DNA from: Globisporangium splendens
Lineage: Eukaryota > Oomycota > Peronosporomycetes > Pythiales > Pythiaceae
NCBI GenBank assembly: GCA_006386115.1
Contig: VFIW01000136.1
Coordinates: forward strand, 1-64,000
Direction of reading: 5' to 3'
Length of the DNA: 64,000 bases
Shown: positions 11,021 through 22,155 of the stretch, piece by piece
Numbering within the stretch: the first letter of the stretch is position 1
How the letters are laid out: each line of letters begins with the position of its first letter
Position numbers and translations under genes: made by a program
Notes under the pieces: generated by a model
The model's input: only the letters and a program-made list of their open reading frames with translations
Told to the model about the DNA's origin: nothing
Database searches by the model: none

Positions 11021-12523
11021 ATGGCTTCAAACTGGTTGGAGACGATCCCTTCTGGCAATGCCGTCAAACTCGCTGGCTGCGTCGATTATCTCGCGGGTCA
11101 TCAAAAATCCGGAACCATTGGGTTCCTGGAAAACACACTGGCCTCGCTCGTCGAACGTGTCAGTCGTGTGCTTGAGTTGCTCGAAAGTCTACACAAGCAG
11201 CCACACGAATGGGAAGGCCAAGAGACGACGCTGCGATCGATGGTGATCGACTTCATCTATCCACTGTTTTGGTTGCACGAGGATATCGAGTACTTCAGCA
11301 AAGAAAGTTCAGCTTGTCGGCTCATCCGGCACCAGAAATTGCTCCATTCATTTCGGCAAGCTCACGAAGCGACAAACGAATTCGTACGAGAAATGCACAA
11401 GTTGACGCGAAACAATCAGTTCGTCGTCTGTACAGAAGACCAGTGGCGGGATGTAATGGCTCTCGATCTGAACCAGAAACAGATGGATGAGATCTCGACT
11501 GCTATTTGTGGGGAGCTGAATGGTGAGGAGCAACAACATGCTAAGAGGAAAGTGCTCTCAATTCTCACATATGAGCTAACAAGGAATCGACGCCGGGGTA
11601 CCAGTTTTTTGATTCTACAAGACCTCCAGAACGAAATCGCCCAAGCACACCAAGTTGTTCTGGAGTCGTGGTTCATACCATCGGACGAGATACGCGCAAA
11701 GAAGACAATCAATGAGGGTGGTTATGGTGAAGTGTTTGTTGGTAAATGGGGAGAAACCACCGTTGCTGTCAAGCGCATGTGTTCTGTCAAGAAAGCGAGA
11801 TCGGTGAAAGCGGATTTAGCACAACAAGCGCAAGACGATTTGGCGCGAGAAGCGAACGCAATAGCGAATATGGCACGCGAAATCAACATTTGACATCGAC
11901 TCGACCATCCTCACATCCTGAAGTTTTACGGCGCCACGTATGTGGACAAGGATTGCAGCATCGTATCTGAGTTTGCTCCCGGCGGTCAGTTGAACGAGTA
12001 CTTGGCGATCAAGCAAAATACGTCCCGACTCTGGCATCTGCTGTATGAAGCTGCATTGGGAATCGAGTACTTGCATCGGCAAAATGTCGTGCATGCAGAT
12101 CTCAAATGCAACAACATCTTGGTGGGGGGCGACGGAAAATGCAAAATCATGGATTTCGGTCTCAGCTTTTACAACGGGGATCATGCGGACGTTGTATGTA
12201 CTGAGGCATTTCAATGGCTCGCTCCTGAGTGCTTTCTTAATGGAGCCGCGCGGTCGTTTGCCACCGATGTGTTCATGTTTGGCATGTGCATTGTCCAAGC
12301 TGTGACCGGCCAAGTGCCATGGGGCAAAAATGTCACATCCGCCGCGCAGGTGCAACGTTTTTTCAGCTTGGGTCAACTCCCTGTGTCAATTAAGGTAATG
12401 GATCAAGATCCGCAACGGCTGGTAATGCAAATGTGCAAAATGAAGCCAGAGGACCGGATGCTCATGCACAATGTCGTTTCGCATCTCAAAAAGCTGGCAG
12501 ATGGACAACGAGGGGCACTGTAG
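11021..12523 (+). pseudogene. TKL kinase interrupted by one in-frame TGA
   Basis: Read from ATG 11021, the frame encodes a helical N-terminus, GGYGEVFVGKW, VAVK, then TGA at 11891-11893, and continues in the same frame with HRLDHPHIL, HADLKCNN (Asp360 counting through the stop), DFG, an APE segment and a normal C-terminal lobe, stopping at 12523. Relatives have Trp at or next to this place (EIWSKLNHP in the kinase at 37723), so TGG to TGA is likely. All catalytic motifs survive, and unlike its neighbours it has no C-terminal zinc ribbon. It could be a young pseudogene, a readthrough gene or a sequence error. Confidence 0.75.
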
Positions 12524-13054
12524 CAAGGATTGTGAATGTGTTGCAGCGTAGCCACCAACTTTGTAATCAGTGAAAGAGCATATGATGCGTTGTTAGATCT
12601 CACGTGTCTAATGTATCTCTGTGACATTAAAGTTGCTTCCTCATGCCACGACGGACATGAGCTTTGTAGCCTCACGTGGAGGAATACCTAATAACACTTG
12701 GTGGCTTTCTTCTGCATTGGACGAGATCTACTTGAACTGACAGAATTAATGACACCAGTTTGGCCAAGTTCAGTGGACAAAATGAAACAATATTGTTGTA
12801 TGCGCAACAATAAGGCGAGAGCAGCCAAGGAAAGGCAGCACAAGCAATGAGATTGTTGAATGCAACACCAAAACTAACGAAGCTTTTAAATCAGTATTTG
12901 CGTGTGTGCAATGCTTGGATCACATCAGTAAATAGCTGCAGCCAGAATGTTTATTGTTGTTATACCAATCGAAAGAGAAACCTATGGAAAGTGTACAACT
13001 ACTCAATTCGAGATGCACACACTAACAAACACACAGTCAGTTCGACGAAGCAAA
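12524..13054. other. Convergent intergenic region
   Basis: Lies between the ends of two convergent kinase genes. No domain-bearing frame or RNA gene seen. Confidence 0.5.
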
Positions 13055-14554
13055 CTATGCCATCTTGGCGCGTTTTTGACCAACCTGAGCGCCACAATCG
13101 CCGCAAAATCTCGTAGTGGCGCTTCCATTGCTGCAAGTTGGACATTGATTGAGGCTATCGAGATGTGCGATCGCATCTGCGAGTGAAGATCGATGGTCCA
13201 CGTCGAAAGCGCACATGCTGTGCACGACCTCCCACTCGCCATCAGTAAAGGCACCGTCAGGACGAGGAAACTCGGCTCCCGTGTCCATTAACTCCATAAT
13301 CAGATGGATTATATCCTCCTCCTGTTTGTCTTGATACGGGAGTGCGCCAGTTTTCGCCTCAATGATGCTCATCCCAAGCGCGAAAACATCCGCCTCTGGA
13401 CTGAACTTCTTGTCGCTATCAAGGATGCATTCGGGAGCTTTCCAGTGAAGAGAAGTTGGGTGCTGCTTGACACTTTTACCTACCGACAGGTTCTTGATAC
13501 GCGTGTACCCAAAGTCGCTGATCTTTGCCGATTCGTTGGCGTCGACCAGAAGATTGACGCACTTGATATCACCGTGCACGATGCCGTGCTCGTGGAGATA
13601 CAAAAGACCCTGCGCCACTTCATGGAAGAGTCCCCAGAGCTTGCTCTTGTTCTCTTTGCTTTTCTTGAAAAAGTCAGTGAAGTTGCCGTTGCTCGCGAAC
13701 TCGCTCACAAAGAAGAGTGGACGGCCGACATGGCAGCTGCCATACATCTTGATCACGTTCGGGTGGTTGATTGGGAACCATTTCCGGTTCTGCTCTGCAA
13801 ATGCCTCCTTCGTGCGTTCATCGTCCGTATACAACCATTTGATCACGACGACCTCATCTGGTTTGTTGGTCCATTTGGCGTGATACAGCTCTCCAAACGT
13901 ACCGACGTCAAATGGAGCAAACTCGGTTTGCTTTTCCACGTCGTATCGCGGAATATAGTACTCGGGGATCGCGCATCTGCCGACATCGCAGTGTTGCGCC
14001 AATAAAGTAATGGCTTGCGTCATGTGCTCTTCAACGGTGGGTCCGTTTAACTTCGCCTTGAGTTCATACTGGAGCTCCGTCACTACTTCCTCTGGGGACG
14101 TATTAGCGTACTCGATCGCCACTTGAGTGTTCATGAGCAGATGACGTGTTGATTCGAGTTGGTCCAACAGATCCTGCTCCCACGTGCCCTCCCATGTTGT
14201 CATTTCGGAAGCGCCTTCCAGTTTGTCGAGCTTGAGGTGTAGCTGGCGGATCCCATCCACGATCCTGCGGTTCGGCGCGAGTCGCTCGATGACATTTTCC
14301 CTGGCCGTGTACTTCTTGAGAAACACCATCAACAAGCGGATCGTGTCAGCGACGTGAGCTGTGCTGGATGGCAAGTTTAGAGGATCGAGCTGATTGAGCA
14401 AATTGTCGAGTCGGTTGAGCACACGACGACATAGCGGGGCGTACTCGCGCATTTCGCCAACCAAGCTACTCGCTTTGGCCATTGCCTCACCGATGTTCTG
14501 GTCCAACATCCCGGGCACGAGAAGCTCGTTGACCGATTGACGAGCTGTGCTCAT
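13055..14554 (-). CDS. TKL-type protein kinase with C-terminal zinc ribbon
   Basis: 499 aa from ATG 14554; the frame extends upstream only through non-ATG codons, so this Met is chosen. Helical N-terminus (SSLVGEMREYAPLCRR, then LMVFLKKYTARENVIERL), a kinase domain with GTFGELYHAKW, VVVIKW lysine, HGDIKCVN (Asp329), DFGYTRIK, an APEC segment, and a C-terminal CPTC...CGDCGAQ zinc ribbon. Same architecture as the kinase at 8485-10044 but clearly diverged. All catalytic residues are present. Divergently placed from the mitochondrial S6 gene. Confidence 0.92.
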   Translation of the reverse strand: MSTARQSVNELLVPGMLDQNIGEAMAKASSLVGEMREYAPLCRRVLNRLDNLLNQLDPLNLPSSTAHVADTIRLLMVFLKKYTARENVIERLAPNRRIVDGIRQLHLKLDKLEGASEMTTWEGTWEQDLLDQLESTRHLLMNTQVAIEYANTSPEEVVTELQYELKAKLNGPTVEEHMTQAITLLAQHCDVGRCAIPEYYIPRYDVEKQTEFAPFDVGTFGELYHAKWTNKPDEVVVIKWLYTDDERTKEAFAEQNRKWFPINHPNVIKMYGSCHVGRPLFFVSEFASNGNFTDFFKKSKENKSKLWGLFHEVAQGLLYLHEHGIVHGDIKCVNLLVDANESAKISDFGYTRIKNLSVGKSVKQHPTSLHWKAPECILDSDKKFSPEADVFALGMSIIEAKTGALPYQDKQEEDIIHLIMELMDTGAEFPRPDGAFTDGEWEVVHSMCAFDVDHRSSLADAIAHLDSLNQCPTCSNGSATTRFCGDCGAQVGQKRAKMA

Positions 14555-14631
14555 GGCTGCGAATCGGCTATGGCTTTGTCTCGGATAGGAGGAGTCGACG
14601 GAGAAGATCGCGTGTGGACAGGAATCGGGAA

Positions 14632-14648
14632 GGTTGAAGAATGAGGGA
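14632..14648 (-). promoter_or_regulatory. Possible initiator-type start site
   Basis: The minus strand reads TCCCTCATTCTTCAACC about 80 nt upstream of ATG 14554, near the oomycete consensus start-site motif. Confidence 0.4.
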
Positions 14649-15182
14649 CTGATTTTGAATTGACACCTTCGAGTGTGAGAGGGGAACGCGCATGGAAGGC
14701 GTGGGGGGAGAGAAGAAAAATGAGTTGTGGATCCCACTCCCCGACGACACCGACTGGACGTGGGCTGGTGCGTGCTGCAGCTTCAACTGGGTACACGAAG
14801 ATACGAGGCTTACCAAATGGGTGCAGCCATTAGATTGTAGAGTGCAAATTTAAAAGGTTAGCGTTGTTAAGAACATGTATCTCAACACATATCCGCTCAT
14901 TCTCAGCCAATAGTCTGATTGGCCATAATGATTTGCTATTATTCTCATGATTGGATAAAACAGAATACCAGCGCCTCACCATCCATTATTTGTTGCCTTC
15001 GCACCCTGCTGCACACTATTTCTATCTGCGATATTTGTTTCTATTATACTTCTGCTCCATATTGTACCTATTATCGCAACAGCATAATCGTGGTCATCGA
15101 CGCTCTTTGTGTGTGTCTCGATTGCGCTGCGTCTGTGACGGCCAGTAAAAAGCAGGCGCTCGCAGCATTTGGATCGATCGCC

Positions 15183-15761
15183 ATGCCGCTCTACAAGCAG
15201 GTGCTGCTCACGAACCTCAAGTCGACGCCCAAGGACGTGGCGCAGGTGTTCCAGGAATGCGCGCAGATCATCACGAGCCACGGCGGCGTCGTGCGCGCGC
15301 TTGAGAACCGCGGCGAGAAGCGTCTCGGCTACGGCGTCGAGGACCGCCGATGGGGCGAGCTCCAGCGCCACTACGAGGGGAAGCTGATCGTGTCGCAGTT
15401 CAACACGTCGCCTGTGATCCTGAAGGAGATTGAGGCGAAGCTCAAGAACAGCTTCCCGATCATCCGCTTCCAGACGTTCAAGATCCGCGACCCGATCGAC
15501 ACGCTCATGAACACGCGACAGTCGCTCGAGCAAATTCAGGAGCTGCTGAAACCAGCGTCGAAGAAGGCGGACGCCGCCGATGCCTTTGAAGCTGGCAAGA
15601 AGAGCAACGCGACTGCGCGAGCAAGCGACATCAGCCCCGAGAGCCTGTTCGACACGGAAGACGAAGACGAGCAGGCGCAGTTTAAGCAGTACATCCCTGA
15701 ATGGAAGCGCGACGCCATGTTCACGCCATCGCCGCCACAGCACCTGAAGAACAGAAAGTAA
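15183..15761 (+). CDS. MRPS6: Mitochondrial small ribosomal subunit protein bS6m
   Basis: 192 aa from ATG 15183. The start MPLYKQVLLT and the following segment with GGVVRALENRGEKRLGYGV match ribosomal protein S6, an RNA-binding protein of the small-subunit platform. The open frame extends upstream to 14919, but that part is AT-rich and S6-like sequence begins at this Met. After the S6 fold (about residues 1-115) comes an acidic, lysine-containing tail of about 75 residues that ends in KNRK. No obvious presequence is seen, as for other mitochondrial S6 proteins that start with MP-Y. No intron. Confidence 0.9.
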   Translation: MPLYKQVLLTNLKSTPKDVAQVFQECAQIITSHGGVVRALENRGEKRLGYGVEDRRWGELQRHYEGKLIVSQFNTSPVILKEIEAKLKNSFPIIRFQTFKIRDPIDTLMNTRQSLEQIQELLKPASKKADAADAFEAGKKSNATARASDISPESLFDTEDEDEQAQFKQYIPEWKRDAMFTPSPPQHLKNRK

Positions 15762-16456
15762 ATAGAGAAGACACGCCGACGAACACGGTGGCATACAGGG
15801 AAAACGCATGCAACGGGTTTCATCCACGCCACTCCAGCAATGACAGAGAAAAAAAACGGTATAAAAATACAGCGAAAAAAAGCACACACAAATTTCCAGG
15901 TTGGCGCGTATGTGTGTAAATGGATGCGACTGCATGTGCAATGCATGCTGCTTGCTGGGTTCGCTAGGCAGAGAATGATGTGTGCTGTTATGATAAGTTT
16001 CTTGGTGCGCGATTCACGCATCGTCCATGCAGCATGACTACGCAAAATGGATACACCCAGAAAGCATTCAGTATTCTTCCACTCGAAACCACACAAGAGC
16101 CGACGAAGCAGTAGTGACTCACGAAATACTGTCTGCTGGACGGATGCTTCTTTGTTTTTGTGTATTATCTGTAATGGCGCGCTCATTAATAAGTTCTAAC
16201 TCAGCGCGGCACGCGACGACGAACTAGAAAACAGCATAATGGTGGAGCTGTCTCTCTGCATTCACTCCACGTAGCTGAAACCTTCAAGCGAAACAAAGCG
16301 TCACGCTCACCTTCACTTTCGCGCACATCTCCTACGATTATTTTCCGTCGTCTTCGTCTCGCATCGTTTCTCACCCACGACTTTCATCCTTCTCTTCACT
16401 CGCGTCTCGTCCGCAGCAGCATAATCGTATTCACTCCAACGTCCCGTTGTCTTTGT
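15762..16456. other. Convergent intergenic region
   Basis: Between the ends of the S6 and SEM1 genes. Only short overlapping frames are seen; no domain, repeat or RNA gene recognised. Confidence 0.5.
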
Positions 16457-16690
16457 TTACTTGGATTTCTGCAGCTCTTTTCGCAGCTGGTTGCAGAAGT
16501 CGTCGTCAGCGTCGTCGACGTCCCAGTCGTCCTGCCACTGCTGCTTGATGTGTGTTTCCTTCTCCTCGGCATGTGCGCCCCAGTTGCTCTCCTCGAACTC
16601 CTCGAACTCGTCGTCCTCCTCCGTCACGATGATCAGCGACGGGACCTTCTCCGCGGACGCGGTCTTCTTGTCGTTCGCTGGCTTGCTCAT
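16457..16690 (-). CDS. SEM1: 26S proteasome / TREX-2 small acidic subunit SEM1 (DSS1)
   Basis: 77 aa from ATG 16690. The family signature is clear: an acidic stretch [11 protein letters not shown] followed by W, a second acidic block around [15 protein letters not shown], and a C-terminal helix [11 protein letters not shown]1/SEM1 proteins are about 70-90 aa, so the length fits. They stabilise the proteasome lid and other complexes and are largely disordered when free (established knowledge). The frame extends upstream, but that part is hydrophobic and unlike the family. Divergent from PEX6. Confidence 0.93.
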   Translation of the reverse strand: MSKPANDKKTASAEKVPSLIIVTEEDDEFEEFEESNWGAHAEEKETHIKQQWQDDWDVDDADDDFCNQLRKELQKSK

Positions 16691-16961
16691 GTTCCTCTTT
16701 GTAGCTCTTCCTAGAAAGATATGAAGGGGGAAGGAAAGCTTGTGGACATTTTTACGAGCGATGTTGCTAGAGTAAGAAAGGCAAAAGAAGTTGCAGGTTA
16801 CGTAATTACGCACCAAGCAAAACACGTTGGAGCCACCTTCGTGTCACCTTGAGTGCGGGGTGGAAGGTTGAGGTTCAACTCGCAAGACCGTTTGCGTATC
16901 ATCATCATCATCCAGCATCAGCACCTGCAACCGGCAGAATTGAATATCCGCGCTGTCACGC
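16691..16961. promoter_or_regulatory. Short shared upstream region of SEM1 and PEX6
   Basis: About 270 bp separate the two divergent starts. It contains a CATCATCATCATC run near 16900. If PEX6 starts at the later Met (17190) the shared region is about 500 bp. Confidence 0.5.
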
Positions 16962-19909
16962 ATGTGGGTCTCGTCGTTCGCGCGCGCCGACGCGCCTCAT
17001 GGCGCTCGTGCCAGTGCCGCTGGAGCTCTCGGCGTGTCTGCAGGACGTCGCGCAGATGCGGGAAGCGATGGTGGTGTCCACGTGCGCGCTCACGTGTGGG
17101 GGTCTGACAGAGCATCGCGCCAGCAGCAGAGGGGAGATCGACGCACGGTCGGCCATCTCCCGAAGAAGGAGGATGCATTGACGCTTGCGATGACGTCGGA
17201 TATGCACCTGCTGCGGCAGCTCAAGGTTGTGAATGGGTCGTATGTATGCATTCGTGTTGGTACGGCTGCGAACACAACATCGAGCAAGAGCCACATCGCC
17301 AAGCTTGTGCTTGTAAGTGCAGACGAAGCGTACAGTTCGGTTGACGAAGAAGATGAGGAGAAGACAGAGGACACGCATGTGATTGGTGATATCACGTTGT
17401 CGCCACTGCTTGCATTTAACTTGGGTATCCCGTTGCATGCGACGACAACCCCACACGTGACGACTTTGGTACGTTTCTTGCGCGGCATATTCTGTTTAGA
17501 GTTTGTTCGGATCGCTCACAATATGCTATACTTGCAGGTGTCGATTCGAGCAATTTCGTCGACAGAGCTCGGCCTTGATGTTGACCCTATCGCGTCGTCA
17601 TTTCGCCGCAAGCATCAAGAGCAGCCAGCGCCTGCTTCGTATGCAACAATTGCACCGCTTTTGGTATCAAGTCTGTCTTGTCGTCAGCATGCACTGATGC
17701 AGCAACGAGATGGATTGCTTAATGCGATTCGAGCATTCTTCTCGTCGGCTCAAGTGGTTCAAGAGGGTGATATTTTTGCGATTCCGCTTCGTGAATCAAC
17801 TTCAACGATCCCGACAAACTCGACTGTACAGTACGCTCCGTACAAACGCATCGACATTCCGTCTTCGTATGCTGCAGAAGGGGCTAGTTCGAAAGCGGTG
17901 GTGCTACCGCCCGTTCTTGATGTGGATACCTCGCTCGTTTTTTTTCGCGTTGAAAAGTTGGAGGGGGGCACAAAGGATCGTATCGCGCTTAGTGTGTCGG
18001 AGACAACGGAGCTGATGCAAACAACCTCGATTTCAGCGCAAGCTCCAGACGAGAACACGATCAAGCAGTTTCTTTTGCGTTGCGACGAAAGCAGATCGTC
18101 ACGTGACGCATTGTCGTTTGAAACCTCCCTGCCATCCAAAGCTCTGGACCAACTGTACGAGATTTTGTATCCTTCTCAGCTTTGCGAAATCCCGATCTCT
18201 GTGTTAATCAGCGGAGCTCGCGGTGTCGGTAAAACCACTCTTGTGCATCAAGTCGCCAAGCAGCTGGGTGTGTTTACGGTTGAAGTCCCATTCACAGAGT
18301 TGACTGGTCAATCTGAACTGCACTTGTTGGAGAACGTGAAAGATCAAGTTGTGAAGGCACAAGCACTTTCGCCGTGTCTGCTGTATATCAGTCGCTTCTT
18401 CCCTATCGAGAAGGACAACGAAGAAGCTGAACTCCGAATCGGCGCTGTTCTCGCAGAATGCATTCGAAGTTTGAGCCAGAACCAACGGAATATCCCCTTG
18501 ATTGCGTGTGTCGAAGATCTGAACGAAGTTCCCAAGTTCATCCGCCAGTGCTTTCTCTATGAAATGCAATTGGAAGCTCCTGATCAACCAGCTCGCCGCG
18601 AATATTTCCGTCATGCTGCCATCACGACCAAGTTTGATAGCGATGTGGACTTGAATGAAATTGCTCAACTGACAGCTGGACGAACGTGTGGTGAACTATC
18701 TGCACTTGTCGCAGATGCCGGTGCATTGGCTGTTGAACGGTTGCTGGAAAGTAATGAGGGCAAGAGCGTTTTCGAGAGCATAGAGCTCGATGATGAGTGC
18801 GATAGCATAGAAGCCTTCGATGTCACCATTACCACAGCGGATTTGGAAGTTGCCATCAAAAGCCAGCAAGCGCAGTCTTCTTCGTCAAAGGTTGGGAATG
18901 CATCGATCCCAAACGTGAAGTGGGACGATGTCGGTGGCTTGGAAGACGTCAAAGAGGAGATTCTGGATGTTGTTCAGCTTCCCATCAAGCACCCAGAACT
19001 CTTTGCTAGTGGCGTCAGACAGCGTTCTGGAATTTTACTGTATGGACCACCAGGTACCGGTAAAACACTGCTGGCGAAAGCAATTGCGACAGAGTGCAAC
19101 CTCAATTTCCTTAGTGTCAAGGGACCAGAGCTGCTCAACATGTACATTGGCGAGAGTGAGAAAAATGTGCGGCAAGTGTTTGCAAAAGCAAGAAGCTGTC
19201 GGCCATGTATCCTCTTCTTCGATGAACTGGATTCGCTGGCTCCAATGCGTGGTCGTGGATCGGACTCGGGTGGTGTGATGGATCGTGTAGTTTCCCAGTT
19301 GCTCACCGAAATCGATGGTCTCAGTGGCAGTTCGAGTGGAAACGATCAAGTGTTCGTGATAGGTGCAACAAATCGACCAGACCTCTTGGAGACTGGTTTG
19401 CTGCGTCCTGGCCGATTCGATCGATTGCTCTACTTGGGCATTTGCAATGAAAAAGCTGCGCAGATGAAGGTTGTGCAAGCCTTAACTCGCAAGTTTACAC
19501 TTGCAAAGAATGTGGATTTGGATGAAGTCGTGCGAAATATTCCGCTCAATTTCACTGGCGCCGATTTCTACGCGCTTTGCTCGAGTGCATTGGCAGCAGC
19601 GTTGAAAGATCGTGTTGCTGCGCTTGATCAGCAAATTGGTACGTTGGCTGTTTGTAATATTTTGCGGTGAAGTTTGCCCTTGTGTCTCACATTTGCTGTT
19701 TTGTAGAGGAAATTAATGCCGAAGATTGCTACTCATCAAGTCCAATGACGGTCCGCATGCTCCTGAGCCGACTACCACCAGAGGAGCTGAAAGTGCCTGT
19801 GGCTCAGGAGCATTTCCTGTCGGCGCTTCAGCAAATCGTGCCGTCAGTGTCGCCCGCGGAGTTGCAACATTACGAAAAGCTCAAGGCACAATACAGTTCC
19901 AAACAATAG
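16962..19909 (+). CDS. PEX6: Peroxisomal AAA-ATPase PEX6
   Basis: Two AAA modules. D1 has Walker A GARGVGKTT (about 18210-18240) with a poorly conserved Walker B. D2 has the VGGLEDVKEEI lead-in, GPPGTGKT, LFFDELDS and ATNRPDL, and strongly resembles PEX6. With PEX1 it extracts ubiquitinated PEX5 from the peroxisome membrane (established). Exons: 16962-17468, 17538-19638, 19707-19909, giving 936 aa. Both introns start GTACGT; the second ends TTTGTAG and restores the frame into EEINAED and the PEX6 C-terminus. The first, 69 nt, keeps the frame if retained. The N-terminus is uncertain: the first 75 residues look unlike protein, a later Met at 17190 is an alternative, and an overlapping frame beginning MALVPVPLEL at 16999 may also contribute. 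Confidence 0.93.
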
Positions 19910-20061
19910 AACAGCAGAAAATCACACGAGACAAAGATATGTAGATAAAGAAAAATTGCACAAGTCCGCGATGTGTCCAGCGCAGAAGGTTCAGTCATTT
20001 TCTGTGTGCGGGTCTAATTCAGAACGCTCCCAAGCCAACCGCATGAGGTTGCATTATTATC

Positions 20062-20742
20062 TTACAATTGGTATCTTTGTTGCACAGGATCATCAGGATC
20101 TTCCACCGCTACCTCCGACCGTTGCTTGCTCCATACTAGTCGAGGTAGAATCTCGGTACTGTCAAAAAGATGCGCATTCGGGACGCGAGTTGCAAGGCGT
20201 CGGAAATTCCGCGTGATCAAAGACGAAGTGAAGTCGACAAGCGAGTGCGGTACATTGCGACCGTATCCATTGCTGCGCTTTTCAACACGTTCGTAAGCGA
20301 CCTCGACAGAGATGTCCAAGCACACGACATGCGTATCGAACCCAGCCGACTTAACTTGATCGATGATATTGGCGTAGCTGGTGAAGCTTTTCCCACTTCC
20401 ATGCAAAATGATGTTTTTGCGGCTCATGATCGCGCTGTACAGGTTCTTTTTCAGGATAAACCGCGCTTCGTCTCGGCACATCTGATACCGCACCTGGGGG
20501 TTAGGAATGTTGTTTCTCTTTGTTGCTGAGTCCAGATTCGGTTCATTGCCCAATCCAATGTTCAGCATTGCGTGGTAAAATTCTGGCAACAGCGCGATCA
20601 CATCATCGACATCGAAATTCACGAAATCTCCGAGTTGGAGCTGCCCAATCAGTTCGAGGTGACCGAGGATCGTGGATTTACCAGCACCTGGAATTCCGAT
20701 CAGCAGCACAAATCGCGGGATACTGATATCCTGTGGAGCCAT
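20062..20742 (-). CDS. Zeta-toxin-fold P-loop kinase-like protein
   Basis: 226 aa from ATG 20742. Walker A GIPGAGKST is near the N-terminus, followed by VNFDVDDVIALLPEF, a conserved NIILHGSGKS strand-loop, and VVCLDISVEVAYERVEKR. This order is that of the zeta/chloramphenicol-phosphotransferase-like P-loop kinases, which in eukaryotes are mostly uncharacterised; toxicity should not be assumed. The frame stays open upstream to a TAA at 20803-20805 and is the same frame as the acetolactate synthase regulatory subunit, so a longer product by readthrough is conceivable. Substrate unknown. Confidence 0.75.
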   Translation of the reverse strand: MAPQDISIPRFVLLIGIPGAGKSTILGHLELIGQLQLGDFVNFDVDDVIALLPEFYHAMLNIGLGNEPNLDSATKRNNIPNPQVRYQMCRDEARFILKKNLYSAIMSRKNIILHGSGKSFTSYANIIDQVKSAGFDTHVVCLDISVEVAYERVEKRSNGYGRNVPHSLVDFTSSLITRNFRRLATRVPNAHLFDSTEILPRLVWSKQRSEVAVEDPDDPVQQRYQL

Positions 20743-20802
20743 TTCGTACAGCTGATGTGCAATCCGAGCATGCAAGCTGAGCCGTTCGTTCGAGAAGTAC
20801 CC

Positions 20803-21905
20803 TTATTCATTCGTGTGCAGCTTGAAAGTGGACGTGAGAGGGATTTGCTGCAAATAATCTGCATCCATGATCTCGGCTTCATAATTGTGGGCAGATTCGT
20901 CCAACTTGGCGGTATCTTTGACGTTTTGCGGCAATTGGTAATCGGAAATCTCCGGCATCGTGACGAGCTTCTCGACTTCCGTGGCTACCTCGCGCGTGAA
21001 GCTTGTAGAGCTCTCGGTATCCAATGTCGACTGGGACGTATCCAGAAACAACGGTCCACAGTTTTGCAGTTCCAGAATCGTGAAGCCTAACTCACTGAGC
21101 TCGCCTGCGAAGGCATCGATCTGTGCCGGCTCGTGCGCCAAATGCAGGAAGATCTCGCCATCACCATCGTCATCATGAGCGTGTTGGCTCTGCTGCATCG
21201 CACTTTCGACTGCTTTGTCGTAATTGATATCTTCTGTATCCGGAACCGTCAATCCTTCTTCTGGAATCACTGAGCTGTCTTGTCCAAACACGATCTCGGC
21301 CGTGTATCGCTCAAGTAACGCCATGAGTTGGTCATGCTTTGCGTCGTCGCGCACGATGCGAACGAGCACTTGGGACCGCAGCAGGAACTCGTTGTTTTGT
21401 ACGCAGGACGCCATCGACGTGATATGGAAGAACGTCACCGATACAAGCGCGCGCAATCGCTTCTGGAGCCCCACGAGCTCTTGTTCTCGCATTCGGCACG
21501 TGATGGTGACCCGAGACAACTCCGGCACGACCGTCGAGCGCACACAGAGCCCCGTGATGTTCTGGTCCGCATACCCAAACACGTCAGCGATTTGTGCCAG
21601 TGTTCCTGTATCACGGCAAAGCACAATGTGTCACAACTCAACTTCGCGCTAGAAGACAGCACAAGCAACACAAGGTTCGCACCTGGTCTGTTCACGACAA
21701 GCGCCGAGATGATTCGCTCGTCGTCCGCGGTCTCGCTCGTTGCTTTCGCCGATGAAGACGGTCCAGCACTCGAAGAGAAGCTGCGGGAAGACATTTGAAC
21801 GGAGACGCAGCGACGGCATCGATGCGACGGCTCCGTCACGAGCGGCCATTGGCCCAGAACGCCCCCGACCCCGCGCCGCAGGACTCGCAGCGCGACCATC
21901 GCCAT
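20803..21905 (-). CDS. Acetolactate synthase regulatory (small) subunit
   Basis: Two exons, 21905-21683 and 21605-20803, joined across a 77-nt GT-AG intron to give 341 aa. The joint restores ALVVNRPGTLAQIADVFGY, the start of the ACT domain typical of IlvH/ILV6, followed by ITGLCVRSTVVPELSRVTI. The N-terminus (MAMVALRVLRRGVGG, then Arg/Ser-rich) looks like a mitochondrial targeting peptide. Family proteins bind the catalytic subunit and confer feedback inhibition by branched-chain amino acids (established). Size is close to yeast ILV6. The C-terminal region, acidic and less conserved, ends at TAA 20803 in frame with the P-loop kinase that follows. Confidence 0.88.
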
Positions 21906-22155
21906 CAGTGAGTTGCTGCTGGTCAGTTCAGCGTTGAAATGCTGGCGTGAGCTCTATCCCCTGTATTCGCATATTCAACAAAATATGAAAGGCTGGCTCA
22001 GTTATGCAACTGCGCAGTACCTCAAGAGAGTGACCTGTTGCGATGACTTCACTGAAGCCTGCACTGATTTATGAAGCAGCAAGAGAAGGAAGCCTCATTT
22101 GGTATCTTTGCGACGTGAGACACGATCGCTGCTCTACTGCGTGGCGACAGCGACG

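Noticed and set aside
14976..15941. Minus-strand frame of 321 codons opposite the S6 gene
   Set aside because: Antisense of strongly GC3-biased coding sequence; Leu/Arg/Val-rich, no domain.
20062..20742. P-loop gene as a toxin of a toxin-antitoxin pair
   Set aside because: Eukaryotic context, no antitoxin-like partner, and the fold is shared with many harmless kinases.
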